Origin: Evansella sp. AB-P1
GTDB lineage: Bacteria; Bacillota; Bacilli; Bacillales; Salisediminibacteriaceae
DNA: 64,000 bases
Assembly (NCBI RefSeq): GCF_029688925.1
Contig: NZ_JARUKY010000001.1
Span: 248,001 to 312,000, forward strand
Direction of reading: 5' to 3'
A program made the position numbers and the translations under genes. Under the pieces are notes generated by a model. That model was not told the DNA's origin. It worked only from the letters and a program-made list of their open reading frames with translations, and did not search any database. Shown one piece after another: positions 25,437 through 33,872 of the stretch (the first letter of the stretch is position 1; each line of letters opens with the position of its first letter).

Positions 25437-26076
25437 AATTATGTTAGTTGATGATCATCCAGTATTCCGTTCCGGTTTAAAAAACATTTTAATAAACGAG
25501 GAAAATGTTGATGTAGCTTGTGAAGTTGATGATGGAGAAAATGCTATAAAATATGCTAAAGAAATAAAGCCTGACCTCATTATTATGGATATAAATATGC
25601 CATTTAAAGATGGAATAGAAGCTACTAGGGAGATTAAGCGATTTTTGCCTGAGACGAAAATCTTAATTTTAACGATGTACTCTGATGAGGCTTATTTAAA
25701 AGAAGGCTTAGATGCAGGAGCTTCTGGTTACGTACTAAAACGCGCAGTGGATACAGAATTAGTTACAGCGATTCAAACAGTTGTAAGAGGCGAACACTAT
25801 ATTTATCCAACATTGATTCCTAGTTTATATACGAATAGTCAAGAACAGAATATGACGAAAAAAGAAAAAGAAGTCATTCTCAGTCCTAGAGAAAGAGAAG
25901 TTCTAAAATATATTGCATTAGGCTATACCCAAAAGGAAATTTCTAATGAGCTTTTCATTAGCATAAAAACAGTAGACACATATAAGTCAAGAATTATGGA
26001 TAAGATAGGGACAAAGAAGAAATCGATGCTTGTTCGATATGCATTAAAGCATGGTGTTATTTCAAGCAAGGATTGA
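25426..26076 (+). CDS. NarL/LuxR family response regulator
   Basis: A 216-residue DNA-binding response regulator. The receiver domain has DDHPVFRSG, phosphoacceptor Asp55 (LIIMDINMP), a Thr in LILTMYSD and Lys in YVLKRA. The LuxR-type HTH is LSPREREVLKYIALGYTQKE, followed by ISNELFISIKTVDTY. TTG at 25426 is chosen because AAGGAAGGG precedes it; the gene overlaps the kinase by 11 bases, implying coupled translation. It presumably activates the tatA-arrA operon on phosphorylation. Binding sites were not recognised. Confidence 0.88.
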   Translation: MPIKIMLVDDHPVFRSGLKNILINEENVDVACEVDDGENAIKYAKEIKPDLIIMDINMPFKDGIEATREIKRFLPETKILILTMYSDEAYLKEGLDAGASGYVLKRAVDTELVTAIQTVVRGEHYIYPTLIPSLYTNSQEQNMTKKEKEVILSPREREVLKYIALGYTQKEISNELFISIKTVDTYKSRIMDKIGTKKKSMLVRYALKHGVISSKD

Positions 26077-26112
26077 TTAGCTATTACTGATAATAAATCT
26101 CCATAAGCTATG

Positions 26113-26147
26113 AAACGATCTGTAGAGAATATAGATCGTTTTTTTTA
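26113..26147 (+). terminator. Rho-independent terminator
   Basis: AAACGATCT pairs with AGATCGTTT, followed by a T8 run, closing the sensory operon. Confidence 0.85.
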
Positions 26148-26288
26148 TCCAAAAGAAATTCCGTTTAATGTTTATTGTAAGTAGAGTATTGTTAATGCTT
26201 CTTACAACAAATTATATTATTAATTCATTAAGATTTTTGAAGGATTTTTTGTTGTTTTAAATGAATTTGTTTAAAAGAGGTGATTTCT

Positions 26289-26576
26289 ATGAATAAGCGG
26301 GACAGAAAAACGGATTCCCGATTCATTGTCGCAAATCGAGAAGCCGTAATAGGTGTAATACTTGTAATTATAAATTTTATATGGTGGTATGGTTTTGCAT
26401 ATGGTTTGGGTTCAAATTCAGTGGAAAACTATAGCTATATATTAGGATTTCCAGCCTGGTTTTTTTATAGCTGTATAGTCGGCTTTTTCGTTATGGTTAT
26501 TCTAGTAATCATTGTTGTGAAATTCTTTTTAGTAGAAGTACCCTTTGATCATGATGAGGAGGGAATGGATGAATGA
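26289..26576 (+). CDS. YhdT family small membrane protein (DUF997)
   Basis: A 95-residue membrane protein with two hydrophobic segments and a GFPAWFFYSCIVGFFVM stretch, the DUF997/YhdT pattern. ATG at 26289 follows AGAGGTGATTTCT. It overlaps the downstream PanF-like gene by 4 bases, which is the standard YhdT-PanF pair, so it is likely an accessory subunit of that symporter. Its biochemical role is unknown. The charged N and C termini (NKRDRKTDS; DHDEEGMDE) face the cytoplasm by the positive-inside rule. Confidence 0.82.
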   Translation: MNKRDRKTDSRFIVANREAVIGVILVIINFIWWYGFAYGLGSNSVENYSYILGFPAWFFYSCIVGFFVMVILVIIVVKFFLVEVPFDHDEEGMDE

Positions 26577-28018
26577 ATGTGGAAGTGGTTATTTCATTAG
26601 TCATTTTTCTTCTCATTATATTTGTTGTTGGTTTTATGTCTGCGAAGCATTCGAGTCGGAAGGGTAGTACATTTTTACAGGAATATTTTCTCGGAAGCCG
26701 TGAATTAGGTGGATTTATTCTTGCCATGACAATGGTAGCAACCTACGGGAGTGCAAGTAGCTTCCTTGGAGGACCAGGAGCTGCATACACACAAGGGCTG
26801 GGATGGGTTTTGTTAGCCATGTCTCAAGTAGCTACAGGGTATTTTGTGCTTTTAATTCTAGGGAAGAAATTCGCCATAATGGCAAGGAAATATGAAGCGG
26901 TCACTCTCATTGACTTTTTAAAGAATCGTTATAGAAGCTCAATTGTTGTATTATTTTCAGCTATTAGTATTATAGTATTTTTATTTTCTGCAATGGCAGC
27001 TCAATGGATTGGTGGTGCGTATTTAATTGAATCCATTGTAGGAATTCCATACACAAGTGCCTTGTTCATTTTTGCTGTAGCAGTATTAATTTATGTAATT
27101 ATTGGTGGGTTTAGGGCAGTTGTATTTACAGATTCCATTCAAGGTGTAGTCATGTTTTTTGGAACGTTAATCATTTTAATTGGTACAATTGTGGCTGGTG
27201 GTGGGGTAAGCAATATAATGAATGACCTTATTTCAGAAAATCCAAATCTCGTTACTCCTTATGGTCATGACGGCGGTTTATCTGCTGCCTATGTTTCGTC
27301 TTTTTGGATATTAGTAGGTGTCGGTGTAGTAGCGTTACCACAAGTTGCTGTTCGTGCTATGTCATATCGAGATTCCCGTTCCATGCACCGAGCACTAATT
27401 GTAGGGACAATTGTTGTAGGTTTTATTATGCTAGGTATGCATTTAATCGGTGTTTTCAGTCGTCCAATTCTTCCTGGTATTGAAGTTGCTGATCAGGTAA
27501 TGCCATTAATCACGATGGAGGTACTACCACCGTGGTTAGCTGGAATCGTCTTGGCAGCCCCTTTAGCAGCCATCATGAGTACGGTAGATTCATTGCTTCT
27601 CCTAGTGAGCTCAACTGTCGTAAAGGATGTTTATTTAAACTATATTAAACCGGATGCAACAAACAAACGAGTTAGACAAGTGAGCTATGGTGTGACAGCA
27701 TTCTTAGGTATTCTTGTATTTGCCTTTGCTCTAAGTCCTCCTGAATTACTTATCTGGTTAAATTTGTTCGCTTTTGGTGGACTAGAAGCAGCATTTATCT
27801 GGCCTCTTATTTTTGGTCTATATTGGAGCAAAGGGAATAAGGGTGGGGCTATCGCATCCATGGTTGTTGGTGTTGGCACTTATATAGGCATTCATAATTT
27901 TTATCCAAATCCATTAGGGATGCACTCTGTTGTATTTCCAGTAGTACTTTCCTTTTTTGCCTTTATTATAGGAACCTACATTTATTATGAAAGCAGCAAA
28001 AAAAGTGTGGAAATATAA
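26573..28018 (+). CDS. panF: PanF-like sodium:solute symporter
   Basis: A 481-residue secondary transporter of the sodium:solute symporter family, with about 13 hydrophobic segments. GSRELGGFILAMTMVATYGS, GPGAAYTQGLGWVLLAMSQV, VALPQVAVRAMSYRDSRSM and AAPLAAIMSTVDSLLLLVSS are family-typical, and the YhdT partner points to PanF, a sodium:pantothenate symporter. It starts within the YhdT stop region. Substrate is inferred from the gene pair. The preceding terminator separates it from the arsenate-type sensor genes. Confidence 0.85.
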   Translation: MNVEVVISLVIFLLIIFVVGFMSAKHSSRKGSTFLQEYFLGSRELGGFILAMTMVATYGSASSFLGGPGAAYTQGLGWVLLAMSQVATGYFVLLILGKKFAIMARKYEAVTLIDFLKNRYRSSIVVLFSAISIIVFLFSAMAAQWIGGAYLIESIVGIPYTSALFIFAVAVLIYVIIGGFRAVVFTDSIQGVVMFFGTLIILIGTIVAGGGVSNIMNDLISENPNLVTPYGHDGGLSAAYVSSFWILVGVGVVALPQVAVRAMSYRDSRSMHRALIVGTIVVGFIMLGMHLIGVFSRPILPGIEVADQVMPLITMEVLPPWLAGIVLAAPLAAIMSTVDSLLLLVSSTVVKDVYLNYIKPDATNKRVRQVSYGVTAFLGILVFAFALSPPELLIWLNLFAFGGLEAAFIWPLIFGLYWSKGNKGGAIASMVVGVGTYIGIHNFYPNPLGMHSVVFPVVLSFFAFIIGTYIYYESSKKSVEI

Positions 28019-28100
28019 TGACTAGTCATACTCGGTAACAAAGTGGGTGTAGCGAGTGACAGTTTGAAAAGGATAGCCAAATATAAAGGGGGAGTTAAGA

Positions 28101-28436
28101 ATGCCTGTTTATAAAAAGCTAGTAAGAGATCGAATTCCAGAAATTATTCGTCGTAATGGGACTAGCTGTGGTGTTAGAAGAATGGAAGCTAATGAATTTG
28201 AAAGGGAAGCTAAAAAAAAGCTACAAGAGGAGGTTGGGGAGTATTTAGAAGCTGGAAATCCAGAACAAGCTGTTGAAGAGCTAGCAGATTTATTGGAGCT
28301 AATTTATTGCTTAAGTGACCATCATGGCTATTCAAAAGAAGAATTAGAATCTATTCGTGAGGATAAGGCTGAACGACGTGGTTCCTTCCATGAACGATGG
28401 TTTTTAGAAGAGGTCTATGACGATGATGATAAATAA
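28101..28436 (+). CDS. MazG-like nucleotide pyrophosphohydrolase
   Basis: A 111-residue all-alpha NTP pyrophosphohydrolase-like protein. It opens YKKLVRDRIPEIIRR and has the metal-binding helices KLQEEVGEYLEAGN and EELADLLELIYCL with EExxE- and ExxD-type acidic residues, the pattern of phosphoribosyl-ATP pyrophosphohydrolase-like house-cleaning enzymes. ATG follows AAAGGGGGAGTTAAGA. It probably hydrolyses non-canonical nucleotides; the exact substrate is unknown. Monocistronic and convergent with the DUF421 gene. Confidence 0.85.
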   Translation: MPVYKKLVRDRIPEIIRRNGTSCGVRRMEANEFEREAKKKLQEEVGEYLEAGNPEQAVEELADLLELIYCLSDHHGYSKEELESIREDKAERRGSFHERWFLEEVYDDDDK

Positions 28437-28461
28437 ACCTAGAAAATAGGGAAGTAGAAAG

Positions 28462-28498
28462 GTAAAGCCTACCTTCATTGCTGAAGATATGGCTTTAC
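28462..28498. terminator. Possible bidirectional terminator
   Basis: GTAAAGCC (28462-28469) pairs with GGCTTTAC (28491-28498). The right arm lies in the end of the minus-strand gene, so this is weaker than the others. Confidence 0.45.
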
Positions 28499-29335
28499 TT
28501 TTTCAATTACTTCATCCATTTCTTTTGCATTATTTGTGTACATATTTTTAGCAGCTTGGTTATCCGTTTCAAGAGCAAATGCTTCTAAATCAGCTTGGCA
28601 TTTTTTTATTGTTGCTAATAAAAGTGGCAGTTCCTGTGGAGATGGAACCTTTAATTTATCGTCAAATAAATCCACTGTTAGTTGTCCATATGAATCAACT
28701 TGACCTAGATATACATTCTCAATGGCAACACCGATTTTTTCTAACTCCATTTCTAACCAACGTCTATTTTTTCCTATAGTTGCTAGTGGTTCATCAAGTA
28801 CTTTTCCATCCATAATAACTGTTTCTGGTTCTTTTATAGGGGCAACCTGCAAATTCATGTCTTTCGGTGTTAATGGCTGATAATCCTTTTTCAAAAGGAC
28901 ACTTATATCACCAGTAGTTTCTAAAACTGCAAATTCAACGTCTGCAACTTGAAAGACATTTTTGTGCCGTAATTGTTTTAGTAGTTCATCCGATGAATAT
29001 CGTTCTTTTTTTAAATTATCCTCTAACACTTTTCCATCCTTAATTATTGGTATCCCCTTACCATATACAAAATTCCGTAATTTTTCACTCTTTATAGCTA
29101 GCCAACCTATTATATGTGGTATTGTAACCCAAATAAGTAAACCCATTAACGGATAAGCAATGGGAATTTGTAGGTTAATGGATCCAAGAGCAAGAATCCC
29201 TCCAATAACAATCCCGCAAATGAATTCAAAATACGTTACTTGTGACACCGATTTTCTGATTAAAATTCGCGATAACGTAAATAAAATTACTAATGCTACA
29301 AATGAACGCAAGATAACCTCTAACCATCCAGGCAA
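28475..29335 (-). CDS. DUF421 (YetF-like) membrane protein fused to DUF1657
   Basis: A 286-residue protein with three N-terminal hydrophobic segments (WLEVILRSFVALVILFTLSR, SQVTYFEFICGIVIGGILAL) and a cytoplasmic DUF421 domain, then a C-terminal helical part (LLATIKKCQADLEAFALETD, NQAAKNMYTNNAKEM) that clearly repeats the two nearby DUF1657 proteins. TTG at 29335 is preferred, five bases after GGAGGTGG; GTG at 29342 would touch that site. This fusion is known from spoVA-2mob operons, which raise spore heat resistance. It is the last gene of that module here. Confidence 0.82.
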   Translation of the reverse strand: MPGWLEVILRSFVALVILFTLSRILIRKSVSQVTYFEFICGIVIGGILALGSINLQIPIAYPLMGLLIWVTIPHIIGWLAIKSEKLRNFVYGKGIPIIKDGKVLEDNLKKERYSSDELLKQLRHKNVFQVADVEFAVLETTGDISVLLKKDYQPLTPKDMNLQVAPIKEPETVIMDGKVLDEPLATIGKNRRWLEMELEKIGVAIENVYLGQVDSYGQLTVDLFDDKLKVPSPQELPLLLATIKKCQADLEAFALETDNQAAKNMYTNNAKEMDEVIEKVKPYLQQ

Positions 29336-29377
29336 TTTCTCCACCTCCTAACATCTCACCATAAATGCTCACTGGAT

Positions 29378-29584
29378 TTAAAAACCTTTATATTGAGGCT
29401 CTTCAAATTCCATTTCTTTTACCCTTGTTTCTAAGTCTGTTAAAACTCTTCTTGTAGTTTGACATGTTTCCCTAAATACTTCAGAAGCTTCCTTGTCCTC
29501 CGAACGAATAGCAAGGCTATTTAGCGTAGCTTCGATATTCTTCAAGCTTGCAACACATTGCTTTACTTGAGATGCAACAGTCAT
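29378..29584 (-). CDS. DUF1657 small protein (68 aa)
   Basis: A 68-residue, helical protein beginning MTVASQVKQCVASLKNIEAT and ending EEPQYKGF. It is plainly homologous to the 67-residue protein at 31632-31835 (TVA-QVKQ-LK, EEPQYK) and to the C terminus of the DUF421 fusion. ATG follows GGGGGACATTATCCA. Such proteins are expressed in the forespore in spoVA-2mob operons. Molecular function unknown. Confidence 0.85.
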   Translation of the reverse strand: MTVASQVKQCVASLKNIEATLNSLAIRSEDKEASEVFRETCQTTRRVLTDLETRVKEMEFEEPQYKGF

Positions 29585-29620
29585 TGGATAATGTCCCCCT
29601 TTTTGATAACAGAAAATTAC

Positions 29621-30640
29621 TTACTGTTTTAAATCATTACCGTTTTCTATAGAAACAGCATGTGCTATACAAGGAATACTTTCTTTTTGTTGAAAGGATA
29701 ATGGTGAGAGTAGAGCTCCAGTTGCAACAACAAGCATTCGTTTAAATTCTCCTTGTTTCATTCGATTTAAAAGATGACCATATGTTACAGCAGCAGAGCA
29801 ACCGGAACCACTTCCACCAGCGAGAACAGGCTGGTCCTCCTTATAAATGATTAACCCACAGTCTTGAAACTGTTCCTTCGTAACATTAAATCCATGGTCA
29901 ATTAATAAATCATGAGCAATTATTTGACCAATTTTTCCTAAATCGCCAGTCACTATAAGATCATAATAAGATGGATCCACATTCCGATCTTTTAAGTGAG
30001 CTTCAATAGTATCAACAGCCGCTGGTGCCATAGCTCCACCCATGTTATATGGGTCACTTAAGCCCATATCAACAACCTTACCTATCGTTGCAGATGTTAA
30101 ATAGGGACCGTTACCTTCATTTGTAATGACAGCTGAACCTGCTGCAGTTACAGTCCACTGAGCAGTTGGTGGCTTCTGTGCACCATATTCCGTTGGATAT
30201 CGAAATTGCTTTTCAATTGCTGAATTATGACTAGAAGAACCAGTTAAAATGTATTTTGCTCCTCCAGAATTAATAATATAAGCAGCTAAAGCTAGTCCTT
30301 CCATAGATGTTGAACAAGCCCCAAACAACCCAAAGTACGGGATTGATAAGGTTCTTGCTGCAAAACTCGTAGGTGTTAGCTGATTAACTAAATCTCCTGC
30401 AAAAAAAAACTGCATATCCTCTTGTGTTAACCCAGCTTTCTCAATTGCTTTTATACATGATTCTTCAAACAATACTTTTTCTGCTTTTTCATATGAATCT
30501 TGTCCTAACCAAAGGTCATCATGGAGTGTATCAAAATCATATGGTATAGCTCCCTTCGCTTCAAATGGCCCTCCAACTGTCCCAGTAGAAGCAATTACTG
30601 GTTTATTTTCAAATTCCCATGTTTGATGACCGACTAACAT
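29621..30640 (-). CDS. spoVAD: Stage V sporulation protein AD
   Basis: A 339-residue thiolase-fold protein of the SpoVA channel that moves dipicolinic acid into and out of spores. TPTSFAARTLSIPYFGLFGACSTSMEG holds the family's Cys, SSSHNSAIEKQFRYPTEYG and GGSGSGCSAAVTYGHLLNRM are conserved, and LAGGSGSGCS ends the binding core. ATG follows GGGGAGGTTTGTAA and lies 0 bases from the spoVAC stop, so the two are coupled. No spoVAE follows, unlike the standard operon. Confidence 0.92.
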   Translation of the reverse strand: MLVGHQTWEFENKPVIASTGTVGGPFEAKGAIPYDFDTLHDDLWLGQDSYEKAEKVLFEESCIKAIEKAGLTQEDMQFFFAGDLVNQLTPTSFAARTLSIPYFGLFGACSTSMEGLALAAYIINSGGAKYILTGSSSHNSAIEKQFRYPTEYGAQKPPTAQWTVTAAGSAVITNEGNGPYLTSATIGKVVDMGLSDPYNMGGAMAPAAVDTIEAHLKDRNVDPSYYDLIVTGDLGKIGQIIAHDLLIDHGFNVTKEQFQDCGLIIYKEDQPVLAGGSGSGCSAAVTYGHLLNRMKQGEFKRMLVVATGALLSPLSFQQKESIPCIAHAVSIENGNDLKQ

Positions 30641-31120
30641 TTACAAACCTCCCCATTGTGTAAGCATCGTGTGAATAAGAGCAATAACAAAAGCTGCGAA
30701 CGTACCAAAGACGATAACAGATCCAGCTAATTTGAACATATTACCTCCTACCCCTAAAACATATCCTTCTGTACGGTGCTCAATGGCAGCGGAGGCAACG
30801 GAATTAGCAAAGCCAGTAACCGGTACTGCAGAACCTGCTCCAGCAAATTGACCGAATCGATCATATACACCAAAGCCTGTTAATATAACAGAAATAATAA
30901 TAAGGGTTGCAACAGTTGGATCACCTGCAGTTTTTTCTGTAAAATCGAAAAAAGTATAATAAAACATTTGTATAAATTGACCAAGAACACATATGGCTCC
31001 CCCTACTAAGAACGCTTTTATGCAATTCTTAAAAACAGGGCGCTTTACTTCTCGATCACTTGCGAATTTTTGATACTTTTGCTGAACAGGAGTTAAATTT
31101 TTCTTTTTTTGATCAGACAT
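30641..31120 (-). CDS. spoVAC: Stage V sporulation protein AC
   Basis: A 159-residue membrane protein with four to five hydrophobic segments, the mechanosensitive component of the SpoVA channel. VFKNCIKAFLVGGAICVLGQ, FGQFAGAGSAVPVTGFANSV and EGYVLGVGGNMFKLAGSVIV are diagnostic. ATG follows AAAGGGGAGTAAAAA. It is the first recognised spoVA gene of this module; a DUF1657 gene lies 512 bases upstream on the same strand across a repeat. This is probably an additional, 2mob-like copy, since the full canonical operon (AA, AB, AEb, AF) is not here. Confidence 0.92.
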   Translation of the reverse strand: MSDQKKKNLTPVQQKYQKFASDREVKRPVFKNCIKAFLVGGAICVLGQFIQMFYYTFFDFTEKTAGDPTVATLIIISVILTGFGVYDRFGQFAGAGSAVPVTGFANSVASAAIEHRTEGYVLGVGGNMFKLAGSVIVFGTFAAFVIALIHTMLTQWGGL

Positions 31121-31439
31121 TTTTTACTCCCCTTTACTTAACGTATGTAATGTAAAATAGAAATAAAGTTTAGAACTGCTTGGTTAATAATATTTGAAAA
31201 ATAAGCTGATTTTATTCCTCTAGAGGAGACCTTAACAATAAAAATAGGTAGAGAACAGGAATTATTTTTTCATTCGGAGCTTTTAAAAATGATATGTTAA
31301 AGGATGGTGTTGATCTTAATTAAATCCATTTTTCAAAATTATTCTTTCTTCCGGTCATTGATAAAAGGTTGATGCAAGAGTAAGCACCAACCTTTTATTT
31401 AAAGGTATGAATTTATAAATTTTTTTCTAACGTTCTCTA

Positions 31440-31620
31440 GCTCCATGCGCCATCGGCTCGTGGTCAAATAACCTACCCGATTAAATGTGTAAGATCGCAC
31501 TTTTTATCGGACAGAACATTTGCTTGTCGCCGGAGATAGGATGTCGACATTACGCCGTTGCCCACAGGACGTGGGCTGTACTTAGGCGTAATTGGGGAGC
31601 CTTGCGCTTTTCTTATGTGA
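31440..31620. repeat. GCCCAC-hairpin repeat element, copy 1
   Basis: The left module (GCGCCATCGGCTCGTGGTCA through CGGACAGAACATT) and right module (GAGATAGGATGTCGACATTA through GGCGTAAT) recur near 43.92-44.07 kb in swapped order. The right module folds as ATTACGCC (31549-31556), GCCCAC-AGGAC-GTGGGC (31560-31576), GGCGTAAT (31585-31592). It interrupts the spoVA module. A weak hairpin at 31366-31397 precedes it; nothing else is seen in 31121-31440. Confidence 0.8.
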
Positions 31621-31631
31621 CCTATAACTCT

Positions 31632-31835
31632 TTATTGTTTATATTGAGGTTCTTCTTGTTCAATTTGCTGTAATCGCGGTGAAATAGTATCTACAATGTT
31701 TTGGGTTTGTTGAGCCATATTTTGAAACATTTGCTTAGCTTGTTGGTTTTCTGTTTGAAGAGCAAATGTTTCTAAGCTTGCTTGTGCACTTTTTAATCCA
31801 GCTAATGTTTGTTTAACTTGTGTTGCAACTGTCAT
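31632..31835 (-). CDS. DUF1657 small protein (67 aa)
   Basis: A 67-residue helical protein (MTVATQVKQTLAGLKSAQAS start; EEPQYKQ end). ATG at 31835 is chosen because GGAGGTAAAGAAC lies directly upstream; the longer frame begins at 31853 without a site. It is homologous to the second small DUF1657 protein and to the end of the DUF421 fusion. It probably begins the spoVA-2mob-like module, in which such a gene usually stands first. Confidence 0.82.
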   Translation of the reverse strand: MTVATQVKQTLAGLKSAQASLETFALQTENQQAKQMFQNMAQQTQNIVDTISPRLQQIEQEEPQYKQ

Positions 31836-31989
31836 GTTCTTTACCTCCAGCATAATATGATGATGTTGCGTTTATAGATTGCGTTTAGATGTTGAATTTA
31901 TTCTTCTAATACATAGTCAATATGTAGGATTATTAGTAAGATAGAGGAAAGGTTTTATAAATAAATTCTCAATTACGTAGGAGGAGATT

Positions 31990-33108
31990 ATGGTAAAAAG
32001 TGATGTTTATTCCATTGAAACACCTGCACTAATTTTGACAGAAAGTAAAATGATTAATAATATACAGCGTATGTTAAGTGTGAAAGAAAAGTATAACGTA
32101 AATGTGAGACCACATTTTAAAACCCATAAGTCTATAAAAATTGCAAAAGAGCAACTGAAGCAAGGTGCTTCTGGAATTACAGTGGCTACTGCAACAGAAG
32201 CAGAACTTCTTCTTGAAAATGGAGTAGAGGATATTTTAGTGGCATTCCCTTTATCAGATAAAAAGAAAATTTTCCGATTATTGAAATGGGTGCCTACAGC
32301 TAAGGTTATTTTTACAATAGATAGTATGGACCAAGCTTTGATTATACATGAAGCTGCAGAGGAACTTCATAAAAAGGCTGAAGTTTGGATTAAAGTTAAT
32401 TGTGGACTGAATCGATGTGGAGTAGAACCTGGATTAGAAGTATATGAATTAGCAAAAGAAACGATTGATAAAACAGATTTACAATTAACTGGATTATATA
32501 CGCACGCTGGCCATTCTTATGGTGCTACACGTTCACAACATATAGATGAAATAGCTAAATTTGAAGCGGAAAGTATTGTACAGTCTGCTAAGATATGTGA
32601 GGAAAGAGGGATTTCTATTCGCCACCGTAGTGTGGGGTCGACCCCAACCTTTGAAAAAGCAGCACAATATGAGGGAATCACAGAGGTGCGACCAGGTAAT
32701 GCTGTGTTTTTTGATGGTATTCAAGTAGGGTTAGGGGTTGCCCAGCTAGAAGAAGTGGCTTTAACTGTTTTAGCAACCGTAGTTTCAATAAAAAAAGATC
32801 GATGTATTATTGACGCAGGAAGTAAAGCTTTAACAACGGAAAAGGGCGCGCATGGGAATGAAAGCATAAAAGGGTTTGGACAACTCTTAATAGATAAGCC
32901 CTTATATGTTAGTCGAGTATCTGAAGAACATGGAGTAATAGAAGTAACAGGTGATCAGATCGGAAATCAAATTTCACTAAATGAAAAAGTAAACATTATC
33001 CCAAATCACGCATGCCCTGTAGTAAATCTTTTTGATTATTACTATGTAATGAAAGAAGATGGAACAATCGAACGGATGAAGGTAGATGGAAGAGGGAAAT
33101 CACAATAA
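31990..33108 (+). CDS. D-threonine aldolase / D-serine dehydratase-like PLP enzyme
   Basis: A 372-residue PLP enzyme with an alanine-racemase-like N-terminal barrel. The PLP lysine is in RPHFKTHKS near residue 45; KVNCGLNRCGVEPG, GLYTHAGHSYG and GSTPTFEKA are in the barrel; PNHACPVVNLFDYY near the C terminus gives the His-x-Cys metal site of the low-specificity D-threonine aldolase and D-serine dehydratase group. ATG follows GGAGGAGATT. It would cleave D-threonine to glycine and acetaldehyde or act on D-serine; the two cannot be told apart by eye. Confidence 0.82.
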   Translation: MVKSDVYSIETPALILTESKMINNIQRMLSVKEKYNVNVRPHFKTHKSIKIAKEQLKQGASGITVATATEAELLLENGVEDILVAFPLSDKKKIFRLLKWVPTAKVIFTIDSMDQALIIHEAAEELHKKAEVWIKVNCGLNRCGVEPGLEVYELAKETIDKTDLQLTGLYTHAGHSYGATRSQHIDEIAKFEAESIVQSAKICEERGISIRHRSVGSTPTFEKAAQYEGITEVRPGNAVFFDGIQVGLGVAQLEEVALTVLATVVSIKKDRCIIDAGSKALTTEKGAHGNESIKGFGQLLIDKPLYVSRVSEEHGVIEVTGDQIGNQISLNEKVNIIPNHACPVVNLFDYYYVMKEDGTIERMKVDGRGKSQ

Positions 33109-33109
33109 A

Positions 33110-33139
33110 GCTCTTCAAGTTATCAAAACTTAAAAGAGC
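33110..33139. terminator. Possible bidirectional terminator
   Basis: GCTCTT and AAGAGC with an imperfect AAGTT/AACTT inner stem lie between convergent genes. Weak. Confidence 0.4.
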
Positions 33140-33636
33140 CCTGTTAACCAATCGATGCTATAGAATGACCCAACTGTGATTACAATTGTCCATAATATTA
33201 AGCTTAGCCCCATCCAGATGGTTGTTTTACTCTTATTAGCTTTTAAAGAAAGAGCAATAATAGCTGCAAGGTGGATGCCTGTTACGATTGGTCCTAAAAT
33301 GGCTAATCCCGGCAAACCATACTTATGAAAAATTGCAGAAGCTCTTTCTTTTTTTGTTGCTTTTTTATCATTATTAGCATCATCAGACTGCTCTTGTTTT
33401 TTTATTTCTTTTTTCTTTTTCCTACGAACGTACCAGTTGGTTTGCTGAACCCAATTAAATAAGTATACGATTAAAACGATTGGAAGAAAGTTACCTATGA
33501 AAGAAACAATGGCCACAGGAATAGGTGGTAACCCTAAAGCGATACCGATTGGAATTACAATTAATATTTCAAGCCAAGGTGTGGCAGCCATAACGAATAG
33601 TAATATGTATTGCCAAAGAACTTCAAAAACAAGCAT
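33130..33636 (-). CDS. Small multidrug export family membrane protein
   Basis: A 168-residue membrane protein of the Sm_multidrug_ex family (PF06695). Four or five hydrophobic segments, with ILIVIPIGIALGLPPIPVAI and KYGLPGLAILGPIVTGIHLA matching the family, and a highly basic central loop (RRKKKKEIKKQEQ). ATG at 33636 follows AAGGAGGCATGTTTCTCA; the longer frame at 33717 lacks a site. Despite its name, no export activity is established for most members. Convergent with the D-threonine aldolase-like gene. Confidence 0.78.
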   Translation of the reverse strand: MLVFEVLWQYILLFVMAATPWLEILIVIPIGIALGLPPIPVAIVSFIGNFLPIVLIVYLFNWVQQTNWYVRRKKKKEIKKQEQSDDANNDKKATKKERASAIFHKYGLPGLAILGPIVTGIHLAAIIALSLKANKSKTTIWMGLSLILWTIVITVGSFYSIDWLTGLF

Positions 33637-33872
33637 TGAGAAACATGCCTCCTTATTGATAGGTGAGTTTTCTTCCTTAAGGTTATTTTCATTGAAATGA
33701 ATTTTATCATTTGTCAAAAGGTAATGCCACTAATTTAATCTAGTATAAAGTTTGTATAATTCCTAAATGAACATTGTAATGAATAATACTTGTTATGAGA
33801 ATAAAAATAGTGTAAAAGATTAAAGGGAAGATATGTAATATATTTGTAATACAGAAGGTTGGTCTGAATAAT

